From: Arthrobacter ramosus
GTDB taxonomy: Bacteria > Actinomycetota > Actinomycetes > Actinomycetales > Micrococcaceae
Length of the DNA: 64,000 bases
Assembly: GCF_039535095.1 (NCBI RefSeq)
Contig: NZ_BAAAWN010000001.1
Span: forward strand, 3,596,001 to 3,660,000
Direction: 5' to 3'
The translations under genes were made by a program, and so were the position numbers. The notes under the pieces were generated by a model that did no database searches, had not been told where the DNA came from, and saw nothing but the letters and a program-made list of their open reading frames with translations. This document shows positions 34,492-44,222 of this stretch, piece after piece. Position 1 is the stretch's first letter. Each line of letters begins with the position of its first letter.

Positions 34492-35682
34492 ATGCCTGCA
34501 ACATCCAGCTCGACGAAGAGCCACCGCAAAAACCCTGGCTCGCAATCAGCACTGCGCCACCTGAACCAGCAGCGGATCATCGAATGCCTGCTGAGCGGCC
34601 CATCCACCCAGGCCGAACTCGCCAGGCAGACCGGCCTTTCCACGGCAACGGTGTCAAACATCGTCAAGATCATGCAGGACGCAGGGCTCGTCTCCACCGA
34701 ACCGATCACCAGCTCCGGACGCCGGGCACTGAACGTCAGGCTGAACAGCAACGGTGCTGTCGCCGTCGGGATCGATTTTGGCCGGCGCCACCTGCGGGTG
34801 GTCCTGGCCTCGCTGGGCTATCACATCATCGTCGAGGAAACCGTCACGCTACCCCTTGGCCACCACGCCGAACAGGGCATCAGCGCCGCCGTCGCGCTCC
34901 TCAACAAACTCTTGCTCGAAAGCGGGGTTGACCGAAGCGCGGTAGTTGGCGCGGGCGCCGGCATAGCCGGCCCCATCGACCGCCGTTCCGGCACCGTGGC
35001 ACAGGGTGCCATCCTGCCCGAATGGGTGGGGATCCAGATTCTCGAACGACTGGAAGAAGCCCTCGATCTTCCCGTATACGTTGACAACGACGCCAATCTG
35101 GGCGCCCTCTCGGAGGTGACTTGGGGACCCCACAGCGGGGTCAGCAACCTCATGTTCCTGAAGATCGGTTCCGGCATTGGAGCGGGACTCATCATCAATG
35201 GCGCGCCCTACTACGGGGCGGTGGGAATCACGGGAGAAATCGGCCATGCAACCATCCACGAATACGGCGCAATCTGCCGCTGCGGCAACCGGGGCTGCCT
35301 GGAAACGATGGCTTCCACCACCACCATGATCGAGCTGCTCGGGAAGGGCTCGGGGCTGCACCTCGAGCCCGAGGACATTGTCCGCAACGCCCTGGCGAGG
35401 GATCCGGCGACCCTTCGCGTGGTGGACGACGCGGGGCTCGCGGTGGGGCGGGCGTTGGGCAATGTGGCGAATCTCATAAACCCGGAAGTCATCGTGGTGG
35501 GCGGCCCCTTGGCCGGCCTCGGCGACATCCTCCTGGACCCGATCAGGCGCGGCCTCGTCCGCCATGCAGTGCCCGTGATCGGCGAGACAACGCATCTGGC
35601 GATGTCTTCGCTCGGCGCCCGGGCGGAGGCCCTCGGGGCGGCCGCCTTGGTGTTCCAGCACGCCGGAATCAAGCAGGGCTGA
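34492..35682 (+). CDS. ROK family transcriptional regulator
   Basis: A 396-residue XylR/NagC-type repressor. A winged helix-turn-helix (about 20-85; GPSTQAELARQTGLSTATVS) precedes a ROK sugar-kinase-like domain with VGIDFGRRHLRVVLA, DNDANLGALSEV, TGEIGHATI and the zinc motif CRCGNRGCLE. It probably binds a sugar and controls the transporter operon immediately downstream; the shared 23-base site supports this. ATG 34492 is chosen with a leaderless promoter. Confidence 0.9.
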   Translation: MPATSSSTKSHRKNPGSQSALRHLNQQRIIECLLSGPSTQAELARQTGLSTATVSNIVKIMQDAGLVSTEPITSSGRRALNVRLNSNGAVAVGIDFGRRHLRVVLASLGYHIIVEETVTLPLGHHAEQGISAAVALLNKLLLESGVDRSAVVGAGAGIAGPIDRRSGTVAQGAILPEWVGIQILERLEEALDLPVYVDNDANLGALSEVTWGPHSGVSNLMFLKIGSGIGAGLIINGAPYYGAVGITGEIGHATIHEYGAICRCGNRGCLETMASTTTMIELLGKGSGLHLEPEDIVRNALARDPATLRVVDDAGLAVGRALGNVANLINPEVIVVGGPLAGLGDILLDPIRRGLVRHAVPVIGETTHLAMSSLGARAEALGAAALVFQHAGIKQG

Positions 35683-35712
35683 ACAATTCGTTACCACGCT
35701 GTTATCGCCGTC

Positions 35713-35755
35713 TTGCGTTAAAGTCTTGACGACAAGCGGTGTGATCCAGTTTACT
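35713..35755 (+). promoter_or_regulatory. Promoter/operator of the sugar ABC operon
   Basis: TTGCGTTAAAGTCTTGACGA plus CAA (35713-35735) matches the site before the ROK gene. TTGACG (35726-35731) and TTTACT (35750-35755) with an 18-base spacer form a promoter for the mmsA-type gene at 35821. Confidence 0.55.
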
Positions 35756-35820
35756 TTCTCATCAGATAGGCTCGCCATCCCCGAGCCGACAACGACGTCA
35801 AACATTGGAGGCGCAAGGGT

Positions 35821-37377
35821 ATGTCGACCCCCATAACGCACCAGGATCCGGTTCTCCTCGAGATGCGGTCCATCACCAAGGAATTCCCCGGCGTGAAGGC
35901 GCTCTCGGACGTTAGCCTCCGGGTCAAGGTGGGCGAAATCCACGCGATCTGCGGCGAAAACGGTGCAGGAAAGTCCACGTTGATGAAGGTGCTCTCCGGC
36001 GTTTACCCCTACGGGAGCTACGACGGCGACATCGTGTACCAGGCGGAAGTCCAGCAGTTCAAGGACATCCGGGCCAGCGAACATGCGGGAATCGTGATCA
36101 TCCACCAGGAACTGGCGCTGATCCCCGAGCTGTCCATCATGGAAAACATCTTCCTCGGCAACGAACCCGTCCGTCGTGGCATCATCGATTGGGCCGAGGC
36201 ACGCAAGCGGTCAATCGAACTGCTCGCACGGGTTGGCTTGCGCGAGGACCCGGATACCCCCATCAAGGAAATCGGCGTCGGCAAACAGCAATTGGTGGAA
36301 ATTGCCAAGGCCCTGAACAAGTCCGTCAAGCTGCTCATCCTCGACGAGCCCACAGCAGCCCTCAACGAATCGGACTCCCAGCATTTGCTGGATCTGATCC
36401 TTGGGCTCAAGGGCCGGGGCATCACGTCCATCATCATTTCCCACAAGCTCAATGAGATCGAGCAGATCGCGGACGAGATCACCATCATCCGCGATGGCAA
36501 GTCCATCGAGACGCTCAACGTCGTGGAAGACGGCGTCGACGAGGACCGGATCATCAAGGGCATGGTCGGGCGGACGCTCGAGTCCCGCTTCCCCGACCAC
36601 ACGCCGAAGATCGGCGAGGTGTTCTTCGAGGTCAAGGATTGGACCGTCGGTCATCCCCAGATCCAGGACCGCCTGGTGTGCAAGAACTCCAGCTTCCATG
36701 TGCGCCGCGGTGAAATCGTCGGATTTGCGGGCCTGATGGGCGCCGGCCGCACCGAGCTTGCCCGCTCCGTCTTCGGCCACTCCTATGGTCGGTTCATCTC
36801 GGGGCAGGTGTACAAGGACGGCAAGCCGATCACGATGCGCAGCGTCCGCCAGGCGATCGACGCCGGTCTCGGCTACGTCACGGAGGACCGCAAGAGCCTG
36901 GGACTGAACCTCCTGGACGACATCAAGACCACCACGGTGTCTGCCAACTTGAAGAAGATCAGCCGGGGAATCGTTGTGGACACCAACAAGGAATTCATGG
37001 TGGCCGAGCAATACCGGAAATCGCTGCGCACCAAGACGCCGTCGGTCGAGGAAGGCGTATCGAAGCTCTCCGGCGGAAACCAGCAAAAGGTTGTTCTCGC
37101 CAAATGGATGTTCACCGATCCGGACCTTCTCATCCTGGATGAACCCACCCGCGGAATCGACGTCGGTGCCAAGTACGAGATCTACGGAATCATCCAGGAG
37201 CTCGCCAACCAGGGGAAAGGCGTGATTGTGATTTCCTCCGAGCTTCCCGAGCTGCTGGGCCTCTCCGACCGTATCTACACCATCTTCGAGGGCTCCATCA
37301 CTGGCGTACTCAACAAGGACGAAGCCAGCCAGGAAAGCCTCATGAAGCTCATGACATCCAGCCGCAAAGCTGCCTGA
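35821..37377 (+). CDS. mmsA: Monosaccharide ABC transporter ATP-binding protein (MmsA/XylG type)
   Basis: A 518-residue tandem ATPase. Domain 1 has Walker [10 protein letters not shown], signature [15 protein letters not shown] and Walker [12 protein letters not shown]. Domain 2 has the typical degenerate GLMGAGRTE, signature [15 protein letters not shown] and [14 protein letters not shown]. This layout is characteristic of pentose/hexose (CUT2) importers. It is the first gene of a three-gene operon with permease and binding protein. The name follows the multiple-monosaccharide family; the exact sugar is not known. Confidence 0.92.
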   Translation: MSTPITHQDPVLLEMRSITKEFPGVKALSDVSLRVKVGEIHAICGENGAGKSTLMKVLSGVYPYGSYDGDIVYQAEVQQFKDIRASEHAGIVIIHQELALIPELSIMENIFLGNEPVRRGIIDWAEARKRSIELLARVGLREDPDTPIKEIGVGKQQLVEIAKALNKSVKLLILDEPTAALNESDSQHLLDLILGLKGRGITSIIISHKLNEIEQIADEITIIRDGKSIETLNVVEDGVDEDRIIKGMVGRTLESRFPDHTPKIGEVFFEVKDWTVGHPQIQDRLVCKNSSFHVRRGEIVGFAGLMGAGRTELARSVFGHSYGRFISGQVYKDGKPITMRSVRQAIDAGLGYVTEDRKSLGLNLLDDIKTTTVSANLKKISRGIVVDTNKEFMVAEQYRKSLRTKTPSVEEGVSKLSGGNQQKVVLAKWMFTDPDLLILDEPTRGIDVGAKYEIYGIIQELANQGKGVIVISSELPELLGLSDRIYTIFEGSITGVLNKDEASQESLMKLMTSSRKAA

Positions 37378-37421
37378 CCCCGGTCATCTCCAGAACCACA
37401 CGGACACAAGGACCCAAAACA

Positions 37422-38690
37422 ATGAACGCGCTCAAGAAGCTATTCGGTGGCAACACCCGCCAATTCGGCATGATCTTCGCCCTGGTTGCACTCGTCATCT
37501 TCTTCCAGATCTTCACCTCGGGCCGCACTCTCACCCCGGGCAACGTCATCAACCTCTTCAACGGCAACTCGTACATCCTGATCCTGGCCATTGGCATGGT
37601 CCTGGTCATCATCGCCGGCCACATCGACCTTTCCGTAGGTTCGGTAGCGGCCTTCGTCGGTATCTCGGTGGCCTTGGCCATCAGGGATTGGCACTTGCCC
37701 TGGTACGTAGCAGTCCTGTTCGGGCTCCTGCTCGGCGCCCTGATCGGGGCCTGGCAAGGATTCTGGACGGCATACGTCGGGATTCCGGCATTCATCGTGA
37801 CCCTTGCGGGCATGCTGCTGTTCCGCGGTTTCAACCAGTTCGTCGGCAAGTCCAACACCGTTCCGGTCCCGGAAGACTTCCAGTACCTGGGCTCCGGGTA
37901 CCTGCCCGAGATAGGGCCGAAAACGGGATATAACAACCTGACAATCCTGCTGGGCCTTATCGCCGTCGCATTCGTGATTTTCAGTGCGATTCGTTCCCGC
38001 CGCACCGCCCAGGCATTGGGCGCCGAAGTACAAGAAGGCTGGGTGATGGTCACCAAGCTTGTGCTTGTCAATGCAGCCATCCTCTACGCCACCTACCTGT
38101 TCGCGACTGGCCGCCCCGGCACCTCGTTCCCCATCCCGGGCCTCATCCTGGCCGTGCTGGTCCTGATCTACGGTTTCATTTCCGCCAAGACGGTCATCGG
38201 CCGCCACATCTACGCAGTCGGCGGCAACCGCCACGCGGCTGAGCTCTCCGGCGTTCAGTCCAAGAAGGTCAATTTCATGGTCATGATGAACATGTCCATC
38301 CTTGCCGGCCTCGCCGGCATGATCTTCGTGGGCCGCTCCACCGCTTCAGGTCCGTTCGACGGCGTCGGCTGGGAGCTGGATGCGATCGCTGCGGTCTTCA
38401 TCGGTGGCGCAGCGGTCACCGGCGGCGTGGGTACCGTGATCGGCTCCATCGTTGGTGGCCTGGTCATGGCCGTCCTCAACAACGGCCTCCAGCTGCTCGG
38501 CGTCGGCGCGGACCTCACCCAGATCATCAAGGGCCTCGTGCTGCTGGCAGCAGTTGCCTTCGACGTCTACAACAAGACGCAGGGCAAGAAATCGATCATC
38601 GGAATGATGATGAAGAACTTCGGCCGGAGCAGCGAAAACGCCCCGGACGAGACAACCTCAACCAAGGAAGTCATCTCCAAGGAAGCCTGA
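37422..38690 (+). CDS. mmsB: Monosaccharide ABC transporter permease (MmsB/XylH type)
   Basis: A 422-residue membrane permease of the CUT2 class with about ten helices, including LAIGMVLVIIAGHIDLSVGS, GVGTVIGSIVGGLVMAVLNNG and the EAA-like loop AVGGNRHAAELSGVQSKKV. A long middle loop between helices (about 140-200) is typical of XylH/GguB. A Thr/Glu-rich cytoplasmic tail ends the protein. It lies 44 bases after the ATPase. Confidence 0.92.
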   Translation: MNALKKLFGGNTRQFGMIFALVALVIFFQIFTSGRTLTPGNVINLFNGNSYILILAIGMVLVIIAGHIDLSVGSVAAFVGISVALAIRDWHLPWYVAVLFGLLLGALIGAWQGFWTAYVGIPAFIVTLAGMLLFRGFNQFVGKSNTVPVPEDFQYLGSGYLPEIGPKTGYNNLTILLGLIAVAFVIFSAIRSRRTAQALGAEVQEGWVMVTKLVLVNAAILYATYLFATGRPGTSFPIPGLILAVLVLIYGFISAKTVIGRHIYAVGGNRHAAELSGVQSKKVNFMVMMNMSILAGLAGMIFVGRSTASGPFDGVGWELDAIAAVFIGGAAVTGGVGTVIGSIVGGLVMAVLNNGLQLLGVGADLTQIIKGLVLLAAVAFDVYNKTQGKKSIIGMMMKNFGRSSENAPDETTSTKEVISKEA

Positions 38691-38741
38691 TCGGCTTCAA
38701 GACGACTTGTTCCATCCACAACAAAGAAAGCGAACCAAGAT

Positions 38742-39842
38742 ATGCGAATGTTTGGTAAAGCAGGAAAGGCAGCAGCAGTAGCTGCGATCGCGGCTCTGGC
38801 GCTGACGGCCTGCGGCCGTACGGACAGCGGCAGCACCGGTGGTTCATCAAGCGGCAGCGAGGCATTCCCCAAGGGTTCCTCGATCGGCGTCGCGCTCCCC
38901 CAGAAGACCAGTGAGAACTGGGTCCTGGCAGAGAAGCTCTTCAACGACGGGCTCACGAGCGCAGGTTTCAAGCCGGATGTGCAGTTCGCCAACGGTGGCG
39001 TTTCGGAGCAGCAGAACCAGATCAGCGCGATGATCACCAAGGGCGACAAGCTCATCATCGTCGGCGCCATTGACGGCGCTCAGCTGGGCACGCAGCTCAA
39101 GCAGGCCAAGGACGCCGGCGCTACGGTCATTGCATACGACCGCCTGCTTCTGAACACCTCCAACGTGGACTACTACGTGGCCTACGACAACTTCAAGGTC
39201 GGCGTGCTGCAGGGACAGGCCCTGCTGGACGGACTCAAGGCCAAGAAGCCGAGCGGCCCGTACAACATTGAGCTGTTTGCAGGCTCCCCGGATGACGCCA
39301 ACGCGAAGGTCTTCTTCGACGGCGCCATGAGCATCCTGCAGCCGAAGATCGATGACGGAACCCTCAAGGTGGTTTCCGGCCAGAAGTCCTTCGAGCAGGC
39401 CGTCACCCAGGGCTGGAAGGCAGAGAACGCCCAGAAGCGCATGGACACCCTCCTCGCGGGTACCTACACCAGCGCTTCACTGGACGGCGTGCTGTCCCCG
39501 AACGACACCCTGGCCCGCGCCATCCTGACCTCGGTCAAGGCGGCGGGCAAGCCGCTTCCGGTCGTGACCGGCCAGGACTCCGAAGTTGAGTCGGTCAAGT
39601 CCATCCTTGCCGGTGAGCAGTACTCCACCATCAACAAGGACACCCGCAAGCTCGTTGAGCACGCCATCACCATGGTCCAGGACGTCCAGTCCGGCAAGAC
39701 CCCGGAAATCAACGACACCAAGTCCTACAACAACGGCGTCAAGACCGTTCCGGCATACCTGCTGCCTCCGGTCATCGTGACCCTCGCCAACGTGAAGACG
39801 GCCTACGTGGACGATCCGATCCTCGGACCGATCACCAAGTAA
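38742..39842 (+). CDS. chvE: Sugar-binding lipoprotein (ChvE family)
   Basis: A 366-residue extracellular solute-binding lipoprotein. The lipobox LTAC ends at Cys24 after a hydrophobic signal peptide. The mature part is a two-lobed periplasmic-binding fold (GVALPQKTSENWVLAEKLF, VGAIDGAQLGTQLKQAKDAG, VVTGQDSEVESVKSILAGEQ). The ChvE-like proteins of the multiple-monosaccharide importers match in length and order of motifs. It is the last gene of the operon, followed by a strong terminator. Confidence 0.92.
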   Translation: MRMFGKAGKAAAVAAIAALALTACGRTDSGSTGGSSSGSEAFPKGSSIGVALPQKTSENWVLAEKLFNDGLTSAGFKPDVQFANGGVSEQQNQISAMITKGDKLIIVGAIDGAQLGTQLKQAKDAGATVIAYDRLLLNTSNVDYYVAYDNFKVGVLQGQALLDGLKAKKPSGPYNIELFAGSPDDANAKVFFDGAMSILQPKIDDGTLKVVSGQKSFEQAVTQGWKAENAQKRMDTLLAGTYTSASLDGVLSPNDTLARAILTSVKAAGKPLPVVTGQDSEVESVKSILAGEQYSTINKDTRKLVEHAITMVQDVQSGKTPEINDTKSYNNGVKTVPAYLLPPVIVTLANVKTAYVDDPILGPITK

Positions 39843-39863
39843 CAGTTCTCATCTAGGCACCAA

Positions 39864-39903
39864 CGACGGCGGCCATCCCCACTCAAGGGGGTGGCCGCCG
39901 TCG
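39864..39903 (+). terminator. Terminator of the sugar ABC operon
   Basis: A stem of about 17 bases (CGACGGCGGCCATCCCC from 39864, paired with a strand ending 39903, with one G-T pair) and a short ACTCAA loop. It lies 21 bases after the binding-protein stop. The T-run is weak. Confidence 0.75.
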
Positions 39904-40041
39904 CTGTGTCCGGTTCCATCCGCCGTCGCGCAACTCTTCACAGGCCCCGCATAGCAACAGCAGCACAACCGCACAGCCGCGGTGAGCACTGTTAGGTGAG
40001 GAGGCGCGCCGCTGGGGCGGGCCAGGTCCAGAAGGAGAATC

Positions 40042-41460
40042 GTGAGCGTCCTCGCCCGGAGTGTAGGCAATGCCTTCCGCAACAAAATAAGAACCGCGGC
40101 TGTAGTGGCAGTGCTGGCCGTCGCGATCGGGCTGGCGCTGGCCATGCTCGTGGCCAACCAAGCCGTTGGCGGCAAAGTCCAGGAGCTCAACGCCTCCGTG
40201 GGCACGGTCCTGACCGTGAACCCCGCCGGGGCACAGGGCTTCGACGGCGGCGGCGAGCCGCTCACCACGGCCCAGACCGCGACGGCGGCAGCCGTACCGA
40301 ACGTCGTCTCCGTGGTGGGCACCAAGGCGCTGCGGCTGGAGACCGCAACGGCGGCCTCGACCGGCACCACGACGCAGCAAGCCGGACCGGGTGGCGGTCC
40401 CGGCGGCGGCACGAGCGTCACCACAAACCTTCAGGCAGCCATCGACGCCGGCACGCTCGGCAATCGCAACAACACCAGCGGCAGCACCGGCACGGGCAGC
40501 ACCGGCACGGGAAGCACCGGAACCGCGCCGACGTTCTCGCTGCCCATCACGGCTACAGGTATAGGCGCCGAGGTGGACACCGCCGGCAAGGCTTTGAACA
40601 TCACCAGCGGCACGGGCCTGGGCGACTACACCGTAGCGAGCACCAAGGCCCTCGTCGGAACCACTCTCGCGACAAAGAACAATCTCAAGGCCGGCTCAAC
40701 GTTCACTATCGCCGACAAGACCTTCACGGTAGCGGGCATCTTCGACGCCGGCACCACTTTCGGCAACAACGCCGTGTACACGACACTCGCCGAGGCCCAG
40801 GCCCTCGCCGCAACCCCGGGCGAGCTCTCCAGCATGGTGGTGACGGTCAACAGCATGGCGAACGTGGATGCCGCCAAGACGGCACTGCAGACTGCCCTGG
40901 GCTCGGGCAAGGCCGACGTGACGCAGGGCCAGCGGAACCTCGAAACCGCTGTCAGTTCCCTGGACAGCGTCAAGAACATTTCACTCGTCGCATTCATCGC
41001 AGCCCTCGGCACGGCTGGCCTGATCATCCTGCTCATCATGGTCATGCTGGTCCGGGAGCGCCGCCGTGAGATCGGGGTCCTGAAGGCCATCGGCGCCCGC
41101 AACCGGACCATCGGCTTGCAGTTCGTGCTCGAAGCCCTCGTCCTCGTGGCGCTCGGCAGCGTCGTTGGCGCTGCCATTGCCTCGTTCGCCAGCGGCGGCA
41201 TCGCCTCGGCACTGATCAGTTCCAACAGCTCGACGGCGGCCACGAGCCAGCGCGGCCCCGGCGGCGGAGGCTTCGGCGGACCTGGTGGAAACCCCTTCGG
41301 CGGAGCCTCCCAGCTGCTCACCTCAGTCACGGCGAGCGCCTCCCCCGGCGTCATTGCCGCCGGCGTTGCCGCGGTCTTCGGCGTCGCCGTCGTGGGCGCC
41401 CTGGTACCAGCGCTGCTCACAGCCCGCATCCGCCCCATCGAAGTCCTCCGAGGAGAATAG
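40042..41460 (+). CDS. MacB/FtsX-type ABC transporter permease
   Basis: A 472-residue permease: N-terminal helix (about 16-37), a large extracytoplasmic MacB_PCD-like domain, and three C-terminal FtsX helices (about 312-335, 365-390, 440-465) with RERRREIGVLKAIGARN. The outer domain carries a Gly/Ser/Thr-rich linker of tandem GSTGT units, and a GGGGFGGPGGNPFGG stretch lies between the last helices. GTG 40042 has GAAGGAG upstream. It forms a pair with the ATPase that follows; the cargo is unknown. Confidence 0.88.
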   Translation: MSVLARSVGNAFRNKIRTAAVVAVLAVAIGLALAMLVANQAVGGKVQELNASVGTVLTVNPAGAQGFDGGGEPLTTAQTATAAAVPNVVSVVGTKALRLETATAASTGTTTQQAGPGGGPGGGTSVTTNLQAAIDAGTLGNRNNTSGSTGTGSTGTGSTGTAPTFSLPITATGIGAEVDTAGKALNITSGTGLGDYTVASTKALVGTTLATKNNLKAGSTFTIADKTFTVAGIFDAGTTFGNNAVYTTLAEAQALAATPGELSSMVVTVNSMANVDAAKTALQTALGSGKADVTQGQRNLETAVSSLDSVKNISLVAFIAALGTAGLIILLIMVMLVRERRREIGVLKAIGARNRTIGLQFVLEALVLVALGSVVGAAIASFASGGIASALISSNSSTAATSQRGPGGGGFGGPGGNPFGGASQLLTSVTASASPGVIAAGVAAVFGVAVVGALVPALLTARIRPIEVLRGE

Positions 41461-41462
41461 CC

Positions 41463-42164
41463 ATGATTGAAGTCAAAGACCTGGTCCGCCAATTCAAGTC
41501 CGGCGACCGCACCATCAAGCCCGTCAACGGCGTGAGTTTCGAGCTCGAAAAGGGCACCCTCGCCTCGATCGTGGGGAAGAGCGGCAGCGGAAAGAGCACC
41601 CTGCTCTCCCTGCTCGGCGCCTTGGACAAGCCCACCAGCGGGGACGTCGTGGTGGACGGGGTCAGCCTGGCCGGGCTGCCCGCCGGCAAACTCACCGAAT
41701 ACCGACGCCGGGACATCGGCTTCGTTTTCCAGCAGTTCAACCTCATCCCCAACCTCTCGGCAGTGGACAACGTGATGCTGCCCATGGAGTTCGCGGGAAT
41801 GCGGAAGGCTGCCCGCTTGGAGCGGGCGCGGTCCCTCTTGGAGCAGGTGCAGCTGGATCCGGAGAAACAGTCCCGGCGCGTCAACAAGCTCTCGGGCGGC
41901 GAGCAGCAGCGGGTTGCCATTGCCAGGGCGCTGGCCAACGAGCCCAAGCTCATCCTGGCCGACGAGCCCACCGGCAACCTGGATGAGCAGACCGGTGAGC
42001 ACATCATCGAACTGCTCAGTTCCTTGAGCCGGGACCACAACACCACCATTCTGGTGGTAACGCACGACCGCAGCTTGGCGCAGAAAACCGAACGGCGCTT
42101 CAGGCTGCAGCAGGGAAAACTGAGCGAGGAAACGGTGCGTCCGAGGGTCGCTGCCGGGGCCTGA
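41463..42164 (+). CDS. MacB/LolD-type ABC transporter ATP-binding protein
   Basis: A 233-residue ATPase with Walker A GKSGSGKST, Q-loop [21 protein letters not shown], signature [16 protein letters not shown] and Walker [14 protein letters not shown], all typical of the LolD/MacB/FtsE group. It starts 2 bases after the permease stop. It drives a mechanotransmission-type exporter of unknown cargo. Confidence 0.92.
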   Translation: MIEVKDLVRQFKSGDRTIKPVNGVSFELEKGTLASIVGKSGSGKSTLLSLLGALDKPTSGDVVVDGVSLAGLPAGKLTEYRRRDIGFVFQQFNLIPNLSAVDNVMLPMEFAGMRKAARLERARSLLEQVQLDPEKQSRRVNKLSGGEQQRVAIARALANEPKLILADEPTGNLDEQTGEHIIELLSSLSRDHNTTILVVTHDRSLAQKTERRFRLQQGKLSEETVRPRVAAGA

Positions 42165-42182
42165 TCACGTTTTCCAAACAAC

Positions 42183-42224
42183 GGAAAGAGAGCCGGGAAC
42201 CGCGAGGTTCCTGGCCCTCTTTCC
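42183..42224. terminator. Bidirectional terminator between two convergent ABC operons
   Basis: GGAAAGAGAGCCGGGAACC pairs with GGTTCCTGGCCCTCTTTCC around GCGA, with two mismatches. It lies 18 bases after the plus-strand ATPase stop and 29 bases after the end of the minus-strand permease. Confidence 0.75.
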
Positions 42225-42253
42225 GGGCGGCCCGGGCGGCCGGGCTCGGCTCC

Positions 42254-43435
42254 TTAGAAGCGAATCGCGTCGATAACCTTGACGCGCACCGCCACAAGTG
42301 CCGGGATTGCTCCGGCCAATGCTCCTACCAGCACAGCTGCTCCGAAACCGAGCATGGCCGCTTCGATGGGGAACGGAGGGTACTGGCTGAGGGCTGGGGC
42401 AACCTTTGACTGGATCCAGGGGTGTTTGACCACCGCCACTGCCAACATGACGCCGGCCAACCCGGCCACTGCGGTGGCCACGACGGACTCCATCATCACG
42501 CCCAGGAAGATCCGCCCCGAGGTCGCTCCGAAGCTCCTTCTGATACCGATTTCCCGCACCCGGTAGCGGACCGTGACCATCGAGATGTTCAACATCCCCA
42601 CCGCGCCCAGCAAGAGGACCAGGCCGGCAATACCGCCTACCACCAGCTGCACCGGGGCCAGGGGATCTCCGTGTGCCGCAAAGTCGATCCGCTGCGCCAT
42701 GATGTTCGTGTCGGGGAACTGTTGCGCCAAATCGGCCTGGATGGCTGCCGAGAGCATTTCTGCTTGCCCGTCCTGCACCCATACTTTGAACTGCCCACCG
42801 AGCTGGTTGACTCCCATTTGCTTGGCGGCGCCCGACAGTATGTACGCCGCCGGGGGTGCATCCGGCCAAGTGTCCGGCACGACGCCGATGATCACTGCAT
42901 TCGATTCCTGCTCGCCTGCGGTCTTGATGCCGGGTTGCAAGGCGAGGTCCGGCCTGCCAGCCGCGTTGTAGAACGCTTCAGTGACGACGACGGCGGGCGC
43001 CAGCCGCTGTTCGTCGTCGCTGGCAAACCAGGACCCTTTCCGCAACTCCAGACGGTGAATGACCCCGTGTCCGGGGTCCACCACCATCAATTGAACAGAC
43101 TGGACACCGCGAGGGAACTGGAACGGCTGCTCGGCGTGGCCCTCGTGCGAGGAGAAAGCAATACCGTAACGGTCAACGATGGACTGATACGCCGCATCCA
43201 GGCGCGCTGGATCCGGCTGGGTTGGACCATTGACCCCTAGTGCGAGCGTTGCTGAGCGCCCCCCTGTGCGCTCGGACGAAGCTTTGAATCCTTCGCGTGC
43301 AAGATTGCCGACGCCTACCACGGACGTGAGCGCCGCTACGGACAAGGCTACGCCCAGCAAAGCCAACAGGATCCGGACTTTGTTGATCCGCAGTTCCTGC
43401 CAGGCTTCCACCATGGCTGACATGAAACCGATCAT
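42254..43435 (-). CDS. MacB/FtsX-type ABC transporter permease (second module)
   Basis: A 393-residue permease with an N-terminal helix (about 22-42), an outer domain (about 60-250) and three C-terminal helices with [22 protein letters not shown]. It is more MacB-like than the permease at 40042 and works with an adaptor protein. Its start overlaps the ATPase stop by 4 bases. Confidence 0.88.
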   Translation of the reverse strand: MIGFMSAMVEAWQELRINKVRILLALLGVALSVAALTSVVGVGNLAREGFKASSERTGGRSATLALGVNGPTQPDPARLDAAYQSIVDRYGIAFSSHEGHAEQPFQFPRGVQSVQLMVVDPGHGVIHRLELRKGSWFASDDEQRLAPAVVVTEAFYNAAGRPDLALQPGIKTAGEQESNAVIIGVVPDTWPDAPPAAYILSGAAKQMGVNQLGGQFKVWVQDGQAEMLSAAIQADLAQQFPDTNIMAQRIDFAAHGDPLAPVQLVVGGIAGLVLLLGAVGMLNISMVTVRYRVREIGIRRSFGATSGRIFLGVMMESVVATAVAGLAGVMLAVAVVKHPWIQSKVAPALSQYPPFPIEAAMLGFGAAVLVGALAGAIPALVAVRVKVIDAIRF

Positions 43436-44220
43436 CGACCGACCTCCGACGATGTGGGCCCCAACAGCGCTGGACCCGGCGAAGCCGGTGCCGACGAGGC
43501 CGGTTCCGACAAAGCGGTCCCCGAGTTCGACTCGCCCTCAAGGGGATGGAGAACGCCTGAGTCCAGACGGAAGCGGGACCGTGCCAGTGCGGCCACATTG
43601 CTGTCGTGGGTGATGGTCACAAGTGCCGCGGCGGACTCCGTGGCCACCTGGTCCAGAAGTGCCATGACCGATTGCCCGGTCTCTACATCGAGCGCGCCTG
43701 TGGGTTCGTCGGCAAGGATCAGACGGGGGCGCCGGACCAAGGCCCGCGCGATGGCAACCCTCTGCTGCTCACCACCCGAGAGCATGTTCGGCATGGTCTG
43801 GGCGCGGCCGGCAAGTCCCACGCGGTCCAGCATGTCCATGGCCAGTTCACGGCGTCGCAGGAAATCGCGGCCGCGGGCGTAGAGGAGCGGCGTGATGACA
43901 TTGTCCAGTGCGCTACGGCCGGGGAGCAGGTTGAATTGCTGGAACACGAAGCCAACTGTGGAGCCTCGAAGCCGTGCACGCGCGTTGCCACCGAGTTGTA
44001 GCACAGGTGTGCCAAGAAACTGGATTTCGCCGGACGTGGGCACGTCCAGCAGACCCAGGAGGTTCAGCAACGTTGACTTCCCGCAGCCTGAGCGGCCGAT
44101 GATCGCGGTGTGGTCGCCGGCGGAAATCTCAAGGTCGATCCCGCGGAGGATATGAAGCTTCTGATCGTCAGGCAGCACCACCGTGCGCGTGACACCGCGC
44201 AAACTCACGAGGCTTTCCAT
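43432..44220 (-). CDS. LolD/MacB-type ABC transporter ATP-binding protein (second module)
   Basis: A 262-residue ATPase: Walker [31 protein letters not shown], signature [16 protein letters not shown], Walker [18 protein letters not shown] Ser/Ala/Pro-rich tail follows the domain. It lies between the adaptor gene (2 bases) and the permease (overlap), a three-gene operon. Confidence 0.9.
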   Translation of the reverse strand: MESLVSLRGVTRTVVLPDDQKLHILRGIDLEISAGDHTAIIGRSGCGKSTLLNLLGLLDVPTSGEIQFLGTPVLQLGGNARARLRGSTVGFVFQQFNLLPGRSALDNVITPLLYARGRDFLRRRELAMDMLDRVGLAGRAQTMPNMLSGGEQQRVAIARALVRRPRLILADEPTGALDVETGQSVMALLDQVATESAAALVTITHDSNVAALARSRFRLDSGVLHPLEGESNSGTALSEPASSAPASPGPALLGPTSSEVGR

Positions 44221-44222
44221 GC

